Made by a program: the position numbers and the translations under genes
Part shown: positions 1 to 9,000 of the stretch, in pieces
How positions within the stretch are numbered: position 1 is the first letter of the stretch
How the letters are laid out: the number at the start of each line of letters is the position of its first letter
Assembly: GCA_044374295.1 (NCBI GenBank)
Contig: JBILOU010000004.1
Coordinates: forward strand, 1 to 64,000
DNA: 64,000 bases
From: CAIZGX01 sp044374295
Lineage (GTDB): Bacteria > Bacteroidota > Bacteroidia > Flavobacteriales_D > Sanyastnellaceae
Direction of reading: 5' to 3'
Notes under the pieces: model-generated
What the model was told of the DNA's origin: nothing
Databases searched by the model: none
The model's input: only the letters and a program-made list of their open reading frames with translations

Positions 1-72
1 GTTTAGCATTTTCGCCCAAGACCATTCGACACCGAACCAATCGTAGAAGGCATGATATAAAGTTGGATACAT
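1..72 (-). CDS. N-terminus of a membrane protein, possibly Lgt-like (partial)
   Basis: Only the first 24 codons lie in the window; the gene runs off the left edge on the minus strand. The ATG at 72-70 opens a frame reading MYPTLYHAFYDWFGVEWSWA and on to the edge without a stop. The aromatic-rich opening resembles, from memory, the start of the divergent prolipoprotein diacylglyceryl transferases of Bacteroidota, which attach diacylglycerol to lipoprotein cysteines, but so short a piece cannot settle it. A promoter-like TATCTTCG lies exactly 4 nt before the ATG, which supports the start. The coding call is fairly good; the family call is weak. Confidence 0.4.
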   Translation of the reverse strand, partial: MYPTLYHAFYDWFGVEWSWAKMLN

Positions 73-76
73 TCAG

Positions 77-84
77 CGAAGATA
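77..84 (-). promoter_or_regulatory. -7 promoter element 4 nt before the ATG at 72
   Basis: Minus-strand TATCTTCG differs from the Bacteroidota -7 consensus TAnnTTTG at one position. It ends 4 nt before the start codon, so transcription would begin at or next to the ATG. No clear -33 TTG was seen. Confidence 0.35.
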
Positions 85-206
85 ATAAGGGAATGTAAAG
101 CCGAGTGCGAATAAATAGTCAATACATATTGAATACACTTCAAGATTTGGTAATCTACAATTCACGCTGCCTTCATCTTAGACAAGTTAGTTTGTAAAAA
201 AAAGGT

Positions 207-380
207 ATGTTCAAAAAAGTAAAAATACAATTCTTGTTAGACGGGCAAATGCAAGAGTTAATCACGAAGATTGTTGATCTAAAGAAAGAGAAACAAGAAG
301 AGATTATTTACACTGAATGTAACCAACGCATTCCCATTCAGCGATTAATTTCTATCAACGGTCTCTCGTTCGAAATCTAA
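207..380 (+). CDS. 57-residue Rof-like (Rho-binding antiterminator type) small protein
   Basis: The ATG at 207 opens a 57-codon frame ending at TAA 378-380. The product starts MFKKVKIQFLLDGQMQEL and ends with IPIQRLISINGLSFEI. The pattern (a strand, a polar turn, a strand, then basic residues leading into a hydrophobic I-S-I-N-G ending) resembles the C-terminal half of the Rof/YaeO fold, whose members bind Rho factor and inhibit termination. That match is by eye and weak. A TTAGTTTG element at 187-194 lies 12 nt upstream. It is separated from the next gene by 56 bp with a promoter of its own, so it is probably monocistronic. It could instead be a small Sm-fold protein of other function. Confidence 0.5.
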   Translation: MFKKVKIQFLLDGQMQELITKIVDLKKEKQEEIIYTECNQRIPIQRLISINGLSFEI

Positions 381-392
381 TCTAAAGTCATG

Positions 393-421
393 TTGAAGCA
401 AGGCTTCTGCAATTAGATTTG
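393..421 (+). promoter_or_regulatory. Promoter of the 2OG oxygenase gene
   Basis: TTG at 393-395 and a perfect TAnnTTTG element (TAGATTTG, 414-421) are separated by 18 nt, the arrangement expected for the primary sigma factor of Bacteroidota. The ATG at 437 follows a 15-nt gap. Confidence 0.55.
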
Positions 422-436
422 TAGAAACTCCTTGTT

Positions 437-1399
437 ATGTCGAAAGATCTTCCAATGGGCATCCCGTCTGTAGACCTTGCCCAATTCTTAAACGGCACTG
501 CCGAAGAGAAACAACAATTCGTAAAGGCGCTTGGACAAGCGTATGAAGAAATTGGATTTGTAGCCGTTAAAAATCCACTCATCGCAGCCAGCACTGTAGC
601 AAACCTTTATCAAGTTGTTCAAGACTTTTTCGCTTTACCCGCTGAAGTGAAAGCGAAATATGAAAGAGAGGAACTCGCCGGTCAGCGCGGCTACACAAGC
701 TTTGGAAAGGAACACGCGAAAGATTCAAATGCCGGAGATTTAAAAGAGTTCTGGCACTTCGGACAAGAAGTCACCGATGGAGATTCCATCAAATCAAATT
801 ATCCAGCAAACATTCATGTTACCGAACTCCCTTCGTTTTTCGAATTAGGGATTCAAGCTTACAAGGATTTAGAAAATACGGGAAAGCATTTGCTTCGGGC
901 CATTGCTTTGCATTTAGGCTTGGAAGAAAACTGGTTCGATGCTCACATTCACAACGGAAACAGCATCCTTCGTCCCATTCACTATCCGCCCATTACTTCT
1001 GAACCAAAAAACGCTGTGCGCGCGGGACAGCACGAAGACATAAATTTAATTACGCTGCTCATTGGCGCGAGCGCTGAAGGGTTGGAAGTATTGAATAAGC
1101 AAAACGAATGGGTGGCTGTTACAGCATTGCCCGATCACATTGTGGTGAACGTGGGCGATATGCTTGAGCGTTTAACCAACAACAAATTGAAAAGCACCAC
1201 GCACAGAGTGGTGAATCCACCGCGTGAAAAGTGGAGCACCCCACGATTCAGTATTCCATTCTTCCTTCACCCTCGAATGGAAATGAAACTCGATTGCCTG
1301 CCTTCGTGTGTTCCCGCCGGAGAAGAGCCTGCCTTTGCTCCCATTGTTGCCATTGATTTTTTGAACCAGCGCCTTGCTGAAATTGGATTAATCAAATAA
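437..1399 (+). CDS. Isopenicillin N synthase-like 2-oxoglutarate/Fe(II) oxygenase
   Basis: A 320-residue cytoplasmic enzyme of the plant-type (IPNS-like) non-haem iron dioxygenases. An N-terminal DIOX_N region (about 8-125) is followed by the double-stranded beta-helix domain (about 170-300). The iron ligands are visible as H199-x-D201 (GQHEDINLITLL) and H256 (TTHRVVNPP); R270-x-S272 is the usual 2-oxoglutarate anchor. All key residues are present, so it should be active, but the substrate cannot be read from sequence; flavone-, gibberellin- and antibiotic-modifying enzymes share this fold. Its TAA overlaps the ATG of the next gene by one base (TAATG), suggesting coupled translation, and moaA follows. 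The family is clear; the role is unknown. Confidence 0.88.
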   Translation: MSKDLPMGIPSVDLAQFLNGTAEEKQQFVKALGQAYEEIGFVAVKNPLIAASTVANLYQVVQDFFALPAEVKAKYEREELAGQRGYTSFGKEHAKDSNAGDLKEFWHFGQEVTDGDSIKSNYPANIHVTELPSFFELGIQAYKDLENTGKHLLRAIALHLGLEENWFDAHIHNGNSILRPIHYPPITSEPKNAVRAGQHEDINLITLLIGASAEGLEVLNKQNEWVAVTALPDHIVVNVGDMLERLTNNKLKSTTHRVVNPPREKWSTPRFSIPFFLHPRMEMKLDCLPSCVPAGEEPAFAPIVAIDFLNQRLAEIGLIK

Positions 1400-1728
1400 T
1401 GAAGGTTCGCATCAAACAAAACGCACTTCGCTTTCGTATCACTGAAAAAGAAGCGGAACAATTGAAGAAGAGCAAAGCGGTTGAAGTGAGTTGCATTATC
1501 TTTCACGGTGTTGAATTAGTCTTCCGCATCTTTCCTTCGAAAGATCAATTGAGTGAAATGATCTGGAATGCGCCTGAAGTGGAATTGCACATTCCTGACT
1601 TCGAGATGAAAGCGTTCCTCTCTTCGAACAAAGAGTCGTGGCACAAAGAATTCACCATCGACGGAAAACTCTTGTTGTTATCGGTTGAAAAAGATTTGGC
1701 TTACTTTCGAAACGGATTTCAAGCTTAA
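1399..1728 (+). CDS. Conserved small protein next to moaA (DUF7009-like)
   Basis: A 109-residue soluble protein without signal peptide or membrane segment. It begins MKVRIKQNALRFRITEKE, a basic start typical of a small family that I recall as DUF7009 in Bacteroidota. Alternating hydrophobic strands predominate and the C-terminal half contains a W-H-K-E-F stretch. It starts inside the stop of the oxygenase gene and ends 10 bp before moaA, so the three genes form one operon. Its position suggests a role related to molybdenum cofactor or the oxygenase, but this is inference from neighbourhood only. Confidence 0.7.
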   Translation: MKVRIKQNALRFRITEKEAEQLKKSKAVEVSCIIFHGVELVFRIFPSKDQLSEMIWNAPEVELHIPDFEMKAFLSSNKESWHKEFTIDGKLLLLSVEKDLAYFRNGFQA

Positions 1729-1738
1729 CTTTTTTTTC

Positions 1739-2719
1739 ATGCTGAACGATTCCTTCGGAAGAACACTTACCTACGCGCGCCTTGCTGTTACAGACAAGTG
1801 CAACCTGCGTTGCACGTATTGCATGCCCGAAGAAGGTTTGAAGTGGCTGAAGAACGCGCAATTGCTTTCTACTTCCGAATGGAAAAAAATGTTGGAAGTG
1901 CTCGCCGCAAGCGGAATAACGAAGATTCGTTTTACCGGAGGTGAACCCACTTCGCGCGGAGACTTCTTCGAAATAGCAGCACACGCTTTTGAAATGAAAG
2001 CCTTTCACTCCATTGGCATTACCACAAATGGAACCTTCAACGAGAAAAATTCAGAACTGTTTTTTCAATTCCCCTGGAACGCTGTTAACCTGAGCATCGA
2101 CTCTTTGAATGCCGAACGCTTTCATTCCATGACCAAACGCAATGAAGTTCACAAGGTGCAACAAACATTGGAGCAACTCCTTCAACATAAAATAAAGACG
2201 AGCATTAACGCTGTAATTCTTGAGCACCACAACGAAGAAGATATCCTCGAACTTGCGCAACTCACGAAAGACAAAGACGTTCGTGTTCGCTTCATTGAAG
2301 AGATGCCGTTCAACGGGAAAGAGTATCACCATGCCGTGAAGTGGAATTGGAAAAAGTTAGAGCAAGAACTCACGCATCACTTTCCGTCCTTAACTCCTGT
2401 GCCTTTCGAGGCGAGCGCTACAGCGCAGAATTACACCATTGAAGGACACACAGGCCAGGTTGGAATTATTGCGGCCTACAGCAGAACATTCTGCGGGACA
2501 TGCAACCGCATTCGCATTACACCCGAAGGATTTGTAAAATCTTGTTTGTATGCTCCTCCTTCACTCCTGCTTCGCACCTTACTTCGCGAAGGAAAAACGA
2601 ATGAAGAAATTCAGCATGCGCTTGAAGCTGCATGTTTAACAAAACCGAAAGATGGATTCGCGGCTGAGGAAATGCAGGTTACGAAGAACTTTCAGAGCAT
2701 GGCCTCGGTTGGAGGTTAG
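1739..2719 (+). CDS. moaA: GTP 3',8-cyclase MoaA
   Basis: A radical-SAM enzyme that converts GTP to 3',8-cyclo-GTP in the first step of molybdenum cofactor synthesis. The 326-residue product has the N-terminal cluster motif CNLRCTYC (C-x3-C-x2-C), the FTGGEPTSR SAM-binding stretch, and the second cluster CGTCNRIRITPEGFVKSC (C-x2-C-x13-C) that holds substrate GTP. It ends in the conserved Gly-Gly tail (SVGG) needed for activity in MoaA. The ATG at 1739 is chosen because the family begins near LTDSFGR-like residues; an upstream in-frame ATG at 1685 would lie within the previous gene. Its TAG overlaps the stop codon of the convergent moeA by 3 bases. No moaC or moaE is nearby. Confidence 0.95.
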   Translation: MLNDSFGRTLTYARLAVTDKCNLRCTYCMPEEGLKWLKNAQLLSTSEWKKMLEVLAASGITKIRFTGGEPTSRGDFFEIAAHAFEMKAFHSIGITTNGTFNEKNSELFFQFPWNAVNLSIDSLNAERFHSMTKRNEVHKVQQTLEQLLQHKIKTSINAVILEHHNEEDILELAQLTKDKDVRVRFIEEMPFNGKEYHHAVKWNWKKLEQELTHHFPSLTPVPFEASATAQNYTIEGHTGQVGIIAAYSRTFCGTCNRIRITPEGFVKSCLYAPPSLLLRTLLREGKTNEEIQHALEAACLTKPKDGFAAEEMQVTKNFQSMASVGG

Positions 2720-3894
2720 AATTTGTAAAACGAAAGAACATCATTTTCTTTCACTTCCGTATTCGGAGGAACTTCAATAAATCCGTTTGCACCGAGCGCT
2801 CCCATGTAATCACCTGATCCATTCTGACGAACAATCGTTGCGATTCTATTTCCCTCGTTGTTGGTTGAAAGGAAGGCAGGTACATACACTGTTAAATCAG
2901 ATGCATTCTTGTAAGTTGAAATGCAAAGCACATTTTCCACAGAATGATTTCTTAAATGCGGAAGCAAGTAGCGCGTTGCGCAGTGCAGCACTGAAATGGG
3001 ATTGCCTGGAAAGGCAAAGACCATCACGTTGTTTTTACTTCCGAAGAAGAACGGTTTACCCGGGCGTTGCTTCACACCGTGAAAATGTTTTTGCACACCG
3101 TTCGCTTCTAATGCCCTCGCTACAAAATCGTATTTCCCTTTCGACACACCACCTGAAAAACAAACAATGTCGAAATTTTCTAATTCATGTTGAATGAAAT
3201 GCGTCGTCTCTTGCTCGTCGTCAGACAATCTGAAGACACTTACTCGACTGCAATGCGCGGACAACAATGCTTGAAGCATTTCCAAATTACTTGAACGGAT
3301 TTCATATTCGGCAGGGGTTTCATGAACCTCTACCAATTCGTTTCCTGTTGAAACTATGGCTACAGAAAACTCCTTGAATACTTTAACCTTTGCCTTTCCC
3401 ACAGAAGCCAAAGCCGCTATTTCCAGCGGACCAATCAAGGTTCCTACTGCTAATATTTTATCGCCTTCCTTTTGATCGAATCCTTTGGCGTGTATGTTTT
3501 GAAAATGCTTCGCTTCTTCAATTTGAAATTGTACAACATTTTCATTTCGAATTGACTTTTCATATTGAATCACAACCGAACAATCATTCGGCAGCACTGC
3601 TCCTGTCATGATTTCAATGCATCCGTTTTCATTTTTCAATGTTGAAGGAGCATCTCCAGCCGCTTGAATTCCTTCAACAACAAATTCTCGAATGCCCTTT
3701 TCCCAAGCGGAAAATTGAAAAGCATATCCATCCATCATGACTCTATGAAATGGCGGTTGATCGCGATCGGAACAAATATCTTCAGCCAACATTCTTCCGG
3801 CTGCAACATGCAAGGAAACAATTTCTTCTCCTGCTTGCGGAAATACTTCACTTATTTTTTGAAAGGCCACACTTGGTGTTACGAGCTCTTTCAT
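2716..3894 (-). CDS. moeA: Molybdopterin molybdenumtransferase MoeA
   Basis: MoeA inserts molybdenum into adenylylated molybdopterin, the last common step of cofactor synthesis. The 392-residue length is normal. Visible are the N-terminal SLHVAAGRMLAEDI region, the DQPPFHRVMMDGYAF substrate loop, the STGNEL motif of the MoCF-biosynthesis domain, FSGGVSKGKYDF, and FAFPGNPISV near the C-terminal domain. The ATG at 3894 is preferred over one 75 bp upstream because the family starts near 'EAxxxI' and the extension would lie in the upstream gene. Its ATG overlaps the stop of the monooxygenase-like gene (TAATG), so the two are coupled. Together with convergent moaA it gives two steps of the pathway; the rest must be elsewhere. 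Confidence 0.94.
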   Translation of the reverse strand: MKELVTPSVAFQKISEVFPQAGEEIVSLHVAAGRMLAEDICSDRDQPPFHRVMMDGYAFQFSAWEKGIREFVVEGIQAAGDAPSTLKNENGCIEIMTGAVLPNDCSVVIQYEKSIRNENVVQFQIEEAKHFQNIHAKGFDQKEGDKILAVGTLIGPLEIAALASVGKAKVKVFKEFSVAIVSTGNELVEVHETPAEYEIRSSNLEMLQALLSAHCSRVSVFRLSDDEQETTHFIQHELENFDIVCFSGGVSKGKYDFVARALEANGVQKHFHGVKQRPGKPFFFGSKNNVMVFAFPGNPISVLHCATRYLLPHLRNHSVENVLCISTYKNASDLTVYVPAFLSTNNEGNRIATIVRQNGSGDYMGALGANGFIEVPPNTEVKENDVLSFYKF

Positions 3895-4193
3895 TACGGA
3901 AGTGTTATAAGACTTTTGACTGTCCAGGCCTGCGGTGGCGCATTGAACAACGCCTTGGTCTTCGGCCAAACGATTTTGAAAATATCGCTGTGTCTGTAGT
4001 TATTCAAATGCTCTTCGCTATCCCATCTGCTGTGGGTGAAAAACAAGGTTGAATCGTTTTCTTCCGTTTGCCACAGCTCGAGATACGTGCAGCCTTCAGC
4101 CGCACGAATTTTTTCGCGATGTTCGTTGAAAATTTCAAGGAACAAAGCTGCATTGCTCTTGTCGAATGACATCTTAACGATTCGCGTCACCAT
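3894..4193 (-). CDS. Antibiotic biosynthesis monooxygenase (ABM/YgiN-type) family protein
   Basis: A 99-residue single-domain dimeric alpha-beta barrel protein. The sequence MVTRIVKMSF, the central EHREKIRAAEGCTYLELW and the later SRWDSEEHLNNYRHSDIF follow the ABM pattern, in which a strand-helix-strand ends with E-x-W and the second helix carries a conserved H. Relatives oxidise quinols or polyketides, or degrade haem, without metal cofactors; many have no assigned substrate. It overlaps the SAM hydrolase gene by 20 bp and moeA by one base, so it sits in the middle of a three-gene translationally coupled operon. Confidence 0.78.
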   Translation of the reverse strand: MVTRIVKMSFDKSNAALFLEIFNEHREKIRAAEGCTYLELWQTEENDSTLFFTHSRWDSEEHLNNYRHSDIFKIVWPKTKALFNAPPQAWTVKSLITLP

Positions 4194-4992
4194 GGAAAGA
4201 AATAGTTAAGGAGTCTCCTAATTTCAAATTCATTAATCTGCTGAACGTACTTGCTCGATCTCCGCCGCCTTCACGATTCATAGAAATAACCAAGTAGTCG
4301 TTTTGTCCCCAGAAAGCAACTTCATTCCCAATTTCCACATCTGCGAAGCGTTCATGAAATTTGTTTATCGTTGTTTGCGGACGAACAGGAATTGCAAAGC
4401 TTCTTCCTTTACCAATTTCTTCAAATAATTTCTTCGTTAAGTTGAAGTATAAATTTCCAAAATGATCCACATAAAACACTTGCGTTATCAAGTCTTGTCC
4501 ATTCATGTATGGCTCTAGCCCTTTAATCCTCGCCAATTCTTGCAACCTCTCGCACCATTCTTCGGGCAAATTCCCTTGACATATGCGAGCAGCGGCAGTA
4601 GCAAAAGCTCCCGACATGGGGAATCGCATGTTTTCTTCGCCTTCAATATTTAAAAGATAAATTTTCAAATCTTCCAAAGGAACGTCTGGAAACATGAGCG
4701 AAAAAACACCGTTGTCTGCCGTGATTAAAAAGCGATCTTGGTATTCAATAATAATATGTTCACGACTGCTAAGCTTGTAACTGCTTACCCCGTTCATGAA
4801 CACTGTACCGAATGGGAAACTGTTCCATACGCTTCGAAAAAGAAATGCTGCTTCTCCAATTTCACCGCTCCCCACTTCGTGCGAAATGTCTACGGGAATG
4901 ATGGTCGGATTGTTATTCAGCAAAGCAGCCTTCACCAAAGAAACGTAGTGATCCCTCGTTCCTAGATCTGATATGAGCGCAACAATTGACAT
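4174..4992 (-). CDS. S-adenosyl-L-methionine hydrolase (DUF62 family)
   Basis: A 272-residue protein of the SAM hydroxide adenosyltransferase family, which splits SAM into adenosine and methionine using water and is related to fluorinases and chlorinases. The opening LISDLGTRDHYVSLVKA with its key Asp, the PVDISHEV segment, the ITADNGVFSL loop, and VDHFGNLYFNL near residue 180 are characteristic. There is no halide-pocket evidence, so hydrolysis is the likely reaction. It is first in the operon with the ABM protein and moeA. SAM turnover next to the SAM-dependent MoaA is suggestive but unproven. A CAAATTTC (minus TAnnTTTG-like) element near 5018 may be its promoter. Confidence 0.88.
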   Translation of the reverse strand: MSIVALISDLGTRDHYVSLVKAALLNNNPTIIPVDISHEVGSGEIGEAAFLFRSVWNSFPFGTVFMNGVSSYKLSSREHIIIEYQDRFLITADNGVFSLMFPDVPLEDLKIYLLNIEGEENMRFPMSGAFATAAARICQGNLPEEWCERLQELARIKGLEPYMNGQDLITQVFYVDHFGNLYFNLTKKLFEEIGKGRSFAIPVRPQTTINKFHERFADVEIGNEVAFWGQNDYLVISMNREGGGDRASTFSRLMNLKLGDSLTISFHGDANR

Positions 4993-5085
4993 GGATATAT
5001 TGGAGTAAAGACAAATTTCATAGAAATTTAAAGGTGTTCAACAGTTATTTCCATTATTTTCGACACAATTAATTGTGCAAAAAAA

Positions 5086-6084
5086 TTGGCAGAAAAAGAG
5101 CTCTTCCTTCCTTCAATAGATCCTATTGAATTCTTCGGTCCGAACAATGTTAAATTCAAGTTCGTACAATCGAAATTTCCTAAGTTGAAAATTATGACTC
5201 GCGGCAATATGCTTAAGGCCGTTGGCAATGACGATGAGCTTCAGCGTCTCGACGATTTTCTGTCCCTTATTTTCTGGCACATAGATAAGTACCACGGCAT
5301 AACACTTCAGCAATTGGAGCGCATCGCATTGGGAGAAGTTGATGCTCCTGATATTCAAAAAGCAAATGGAGATGTTTTGGTGTTCGGTCCGGGTGGAAAT
5401 AAAATCACCGCGCGAACTCCCAATCAAAAAAAGATGGTAGAACTTATGTCGAAGAACGACATGCTCTTCGCCATTGGGCCTGCTGGTAGTGGAAAAACAT
5501 ACACCGCCGTAGCACTTGCTGTAAAAGCCTTGAAAGACAAAGAGGTTCGACGCATTGTGTTAACACGTCCAGCCGTTGAAGCTGGAGAAAACCTAGGATT
5601 TCTTCCAGGCGATTTGAAAGAGAAACTCGATCCGTATTTGCAACCGTTGTACGACGCTCTCATGGACATGATTCCTTATGAAAAGCTTGCAGAGTATATG
5701 GAAAAGGGAGTCATTGAGATTGCTCCACTTGCGTTCATGCGTGGTCGCACACTCGATAAAGCGTTTGTGATTCTCGATGAAGCACAAAACGCTACCGTTA
5801 CACAAATGAAAATGTTCCTTACACGTATGGGACAGCAAGCTAAGTTCGTTATTACGGGCGACTCTACTCAAATTGACTTACCGCGCAATCAGCCAAGCGG
5901 ACTCATGCGCAGCGTTGACTTGCTTCGCGGTGTTGAAGGCATTGGTGTTATTGAACTCACAGGTAGCGATGTTATTCGTCATCCGCTTGTCAAGCGCGTA
6001 ATCTCTGCGTTCGAAAAAATGGAAGCCGAGGCACAAATCAAAAAAGAGCAATTCGCAAAGCGAACTGATTCGCCTGCGAATTGA
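5086..6084 (+). CDS. PhoH-like ATPase (PhoL/YbeZ type)
   Basis: A 332-residue cytoplasmic P-loop ATPase of the PhoH family, linked in other bacteria to RNA metabolism together with YbeY. The N-terminal KH-like region (about 1-110) is followed by the ATPase core with Walker A GPAGSGKTYTA, the VLTRPAVEAGENLGFLPG segment that marks the family, Walker B VILDEAQNAT, and the sensor ITGDSTQIDLPR. Length is normal. No ATG fits; translation probably starts at TTG 5086, since homologues begin near residue 1 here. A TATTTTCG element at 5055-5062 lies 23 nt upstream. ybeY is not adjacent. Confidence 0.92.
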   Translation: MAEKELFLPSIDPIEFFGPNNVKFKFVQSKFPKLKIMTRGNMLKAVGNDDELQRLDDFLSLIFWHIDKYHGITLQQLERIALGEVDAPDIQKANGDVLVFGPGGNKITARTPNQKKMVELMSKNDMLFAIGPAGSGKTYTAVALAVKALKDKEVRRIVLTRPAVEAGENLGFLPGDLKEKLDPYLQPLYDALMDMIPYEKLAEYMEKGVIEIAPLAFMRGRTLDKAFVILDEAQNATVTQMKMFLTRMGQQAKFVITGDSTQIDLPRNQPSGLMRSVDLLRGVEGIGVIELTGSDVIRHPLVKRVISAFEKMEAEAQIKKEQFAKRTDSPAN

Positions 6085-6096
6085 TCTTAAATATTA

Positions 6097-9000
6097 TTAC
6101 TTCTTAACGAAGCGTACCTGCTTCATCCCCTTCCCATCATTGAACTCCATCAAGTAGATTCCGCTTGCCCAGTTTGAAACATTGAGTTCAATGCGGCTAG
6201 CCGATCTTCCTGCGTAGATGATTCTTCCTACTTCATCGCGAACGGTTAGGTTCAACATCGAATGAATTCCTTCAACAATTACCACATCAGATGATGGGTT
6301 CGGGAAGACGTGAATAGCATTCAGTGCAGACTCGCTGACACTTCCAAAAATATCTATGGTAAGTACGTCAACAAAATCCGATGTAATGAACGGATTGCCC
6401 AGCGCATCTGTTCCATTTGCTAAATTGACATCGATGTTAGCGCTTGAAAACGGCATGCCTTGAAGAGTCAATGTATAGGTGAATCTGTAAGTAAGGCCGT
6501 CGATCCATGCGCCATTCGTTAGTGTGAAGTAATCTAAAATAAACGGATCTGCGAAAGTTAATGTTGGAGTTACAGATGCGCTCATTGCCTCGCTGTAAAT
6601 AACATCAATGTAAAAGTCTGAAGTCAACCCTTCATACAAGGTTGTTGAAGGAATAATCTGAACCACAGTCGGGTTCTCAGTATCTATCATGAATGAGCTT
6701 GTTTCAACAACTGTTGCCACATTGCCGTGAAGATCTTGTGCGTTAATGATTGGAGTTAATGCTGCGAATAACTCTTGTCCGTCGTTTTCCAAATATTCAA
6801 CAACGAATTCGGATGCTGAATTCCAAATAGAAGAAAGCAAACTGATTGAATTAATCGTTGGATCACCTTCAACAAATGTCACTGCAGGAATCTCGCTTAC
6901 ATTCATATCTTCCTCAAAAGTGAAAGTCAATTGGAAGGTCTGACCGGCTGTAGCGTCTGTTAAAACTGCATTTGAAGAAACAGCATTCACAACAGGATTG
7001 CGAGTGTCTACGTTTAGCACATTCAACAAGGTGTCTTCAACTTGTAGGTTACCCGCTAGATCGCTTGCTGTTAGTGAATGTAAATTCACATTCAACCATT
7101 CTTCATTTAAATCCAAAACATTGAACACCGCGTGGTAAGTGCTCGCATTGAACCAATATCCAGCTGCAATATCTTGTGATAATCCAGCAGGCGTTTGATC
7201 GGTGAAACCTAAAATTGCTGGAAAGTTAGTATCCATGGTTTTGTTGAAGTACAACGTTACTTCTGTTGTTCCAACTGCAGCTGTTGCATCAGTCACCCAA
7301 ATGTCTGAAGCCACGGAAGCTGTAACTTCTGGACGAACCATATCAATCTTCCAGTTTCCTCCAACGTACGCTCTTGCAAAACAACCATCATTAGCTTTTC
7401 CACCAACCACTCTGAAGTTAATACCACTGTATTGTTGGTTTGCTTGTGCTACCGTATACTCCACTACCAAAGCCGAATCATTCAACCAAAACACATTCGA
7501 TTGCGTTAGAATTCCAAGGCTAGCTAAATCAACAGAAGCAAAGGTTACCGAAGGAATAGCCGAAGGTGACATGGCTCTATTGAAATGAAAAATTGCATGT
7601 ACCATATTTCCGATATCTGAGGAAGAAATAATCGGATCTGAAAATGTAACATTGACAATGTGAGGAACGACCGCGTTGTTAATAGACTCTGCGAATTGAA
7701 AAGCCTGTGGTCCCATTTCCATTCCAATTTTTCTTCCTGGAATATCGTCAAACGGCGCATGAATTCCGCCCCAAATGCGCGATAGTGAGCACTGATCCGC
7801 TGCATCTTGATAGGTTGCCCACTGCAAGGTGATGTCTGAAGACGGACCTTCTTCAAACACTAAGTACTGGTTCTGCATTGCTTGGAACTCGCCCATGCCT
7901 CCTGGGAAAAATTCAGTACCTGTCAAATCAGTCATAACCTCAGCTGCTGTCCTTGAATATGTCGAGTGTCCACTTACATAACCCGCAAATGGCGGTGACA
8001 CAAATGTTGGACGCTGATAAGGCCACCAGTTTTTAGCTAAAATCCAATCAACTCCTGCGTAAGTATTGGCGGGATTTGGAATGTAGTTCGGTCCCTTCCA
8101 AGTTCGAATCTTCACTTGCCCAATATCTCCCGACATAAACCCATTTCCTACATCAGCCGGTTGAACCAATTCAATGTAATCTGGAATCAAAGGCAATCCT
8201 TGCGGATGGTAGTTTGGCAATGTATCACTCGTCGATTGACCATAATCAGCCATCTTACGAATAACAGATACTGGCCTGCTTCCATCGTAGTATCCCTTTA
8301 CGCTCCAAGCACAAATTGCTGCGTCATGCATGGCACCTCCCATGGCAAAGTAGGATTTGACATCCCACTCTAAATCATCTAAAATTTCGCCCTCGCCTCC
8401 CCATTTTCTCACGAAAAGCGGATGATCATGCACGTAGTTCATGATTTTAAACCAGTGTCCAGGCGGTGTTTCACTCGAAGGTCCGTCAGCCCAAAATTCA
8501 GCCAAGACGCGAGTGAAGTCACCTCTCTTCACCAACTGTGGCATGTAGGGCTCTCCGGTAACTGGATTTAAAGGACGACCAGTACCGTTGTCTCCGCCAT
8601 TGAGCAGGTTATAAAAAGAAGGATAATCATCTACAGTTTCCGGAAGTGATAAAACGTTACAAACGCTTAACGGAGAAATATCCATGTATGTAAAGTCGTC
8701 TGGAGACAAATGGGATGACCAAGTTGCAACCATAACATTACCAAAAACAAACGGATGTTCGAGACTAGCGGTATCTCCAGGCATTAGCATAGGCGGTGGT
8801 CCTGGATCTTTGTAAACGTTCCAGAAATTACCGTCCCTGTATTGAACAGTCTTATCTGCCTCTGTGAGCGAGAATGGCTTTACATTTCCCCATTCAGGAG
8901 AAAGCGCCGACGGTGTTGGTAATCCTGGAAAACCATTTTGGTCTACGAAATTTGCCAAGTTAAGGGGCTGCCAACGATTGATAAACGTATTGTTGGGATT

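Noticed and set aside
517..1506. Long antisense frames over the oxygenase, clpC, gyrA and other genes
   Set aside because: They follow the codon pattern of the real genes on the other strand and lack motifs, starts or context.
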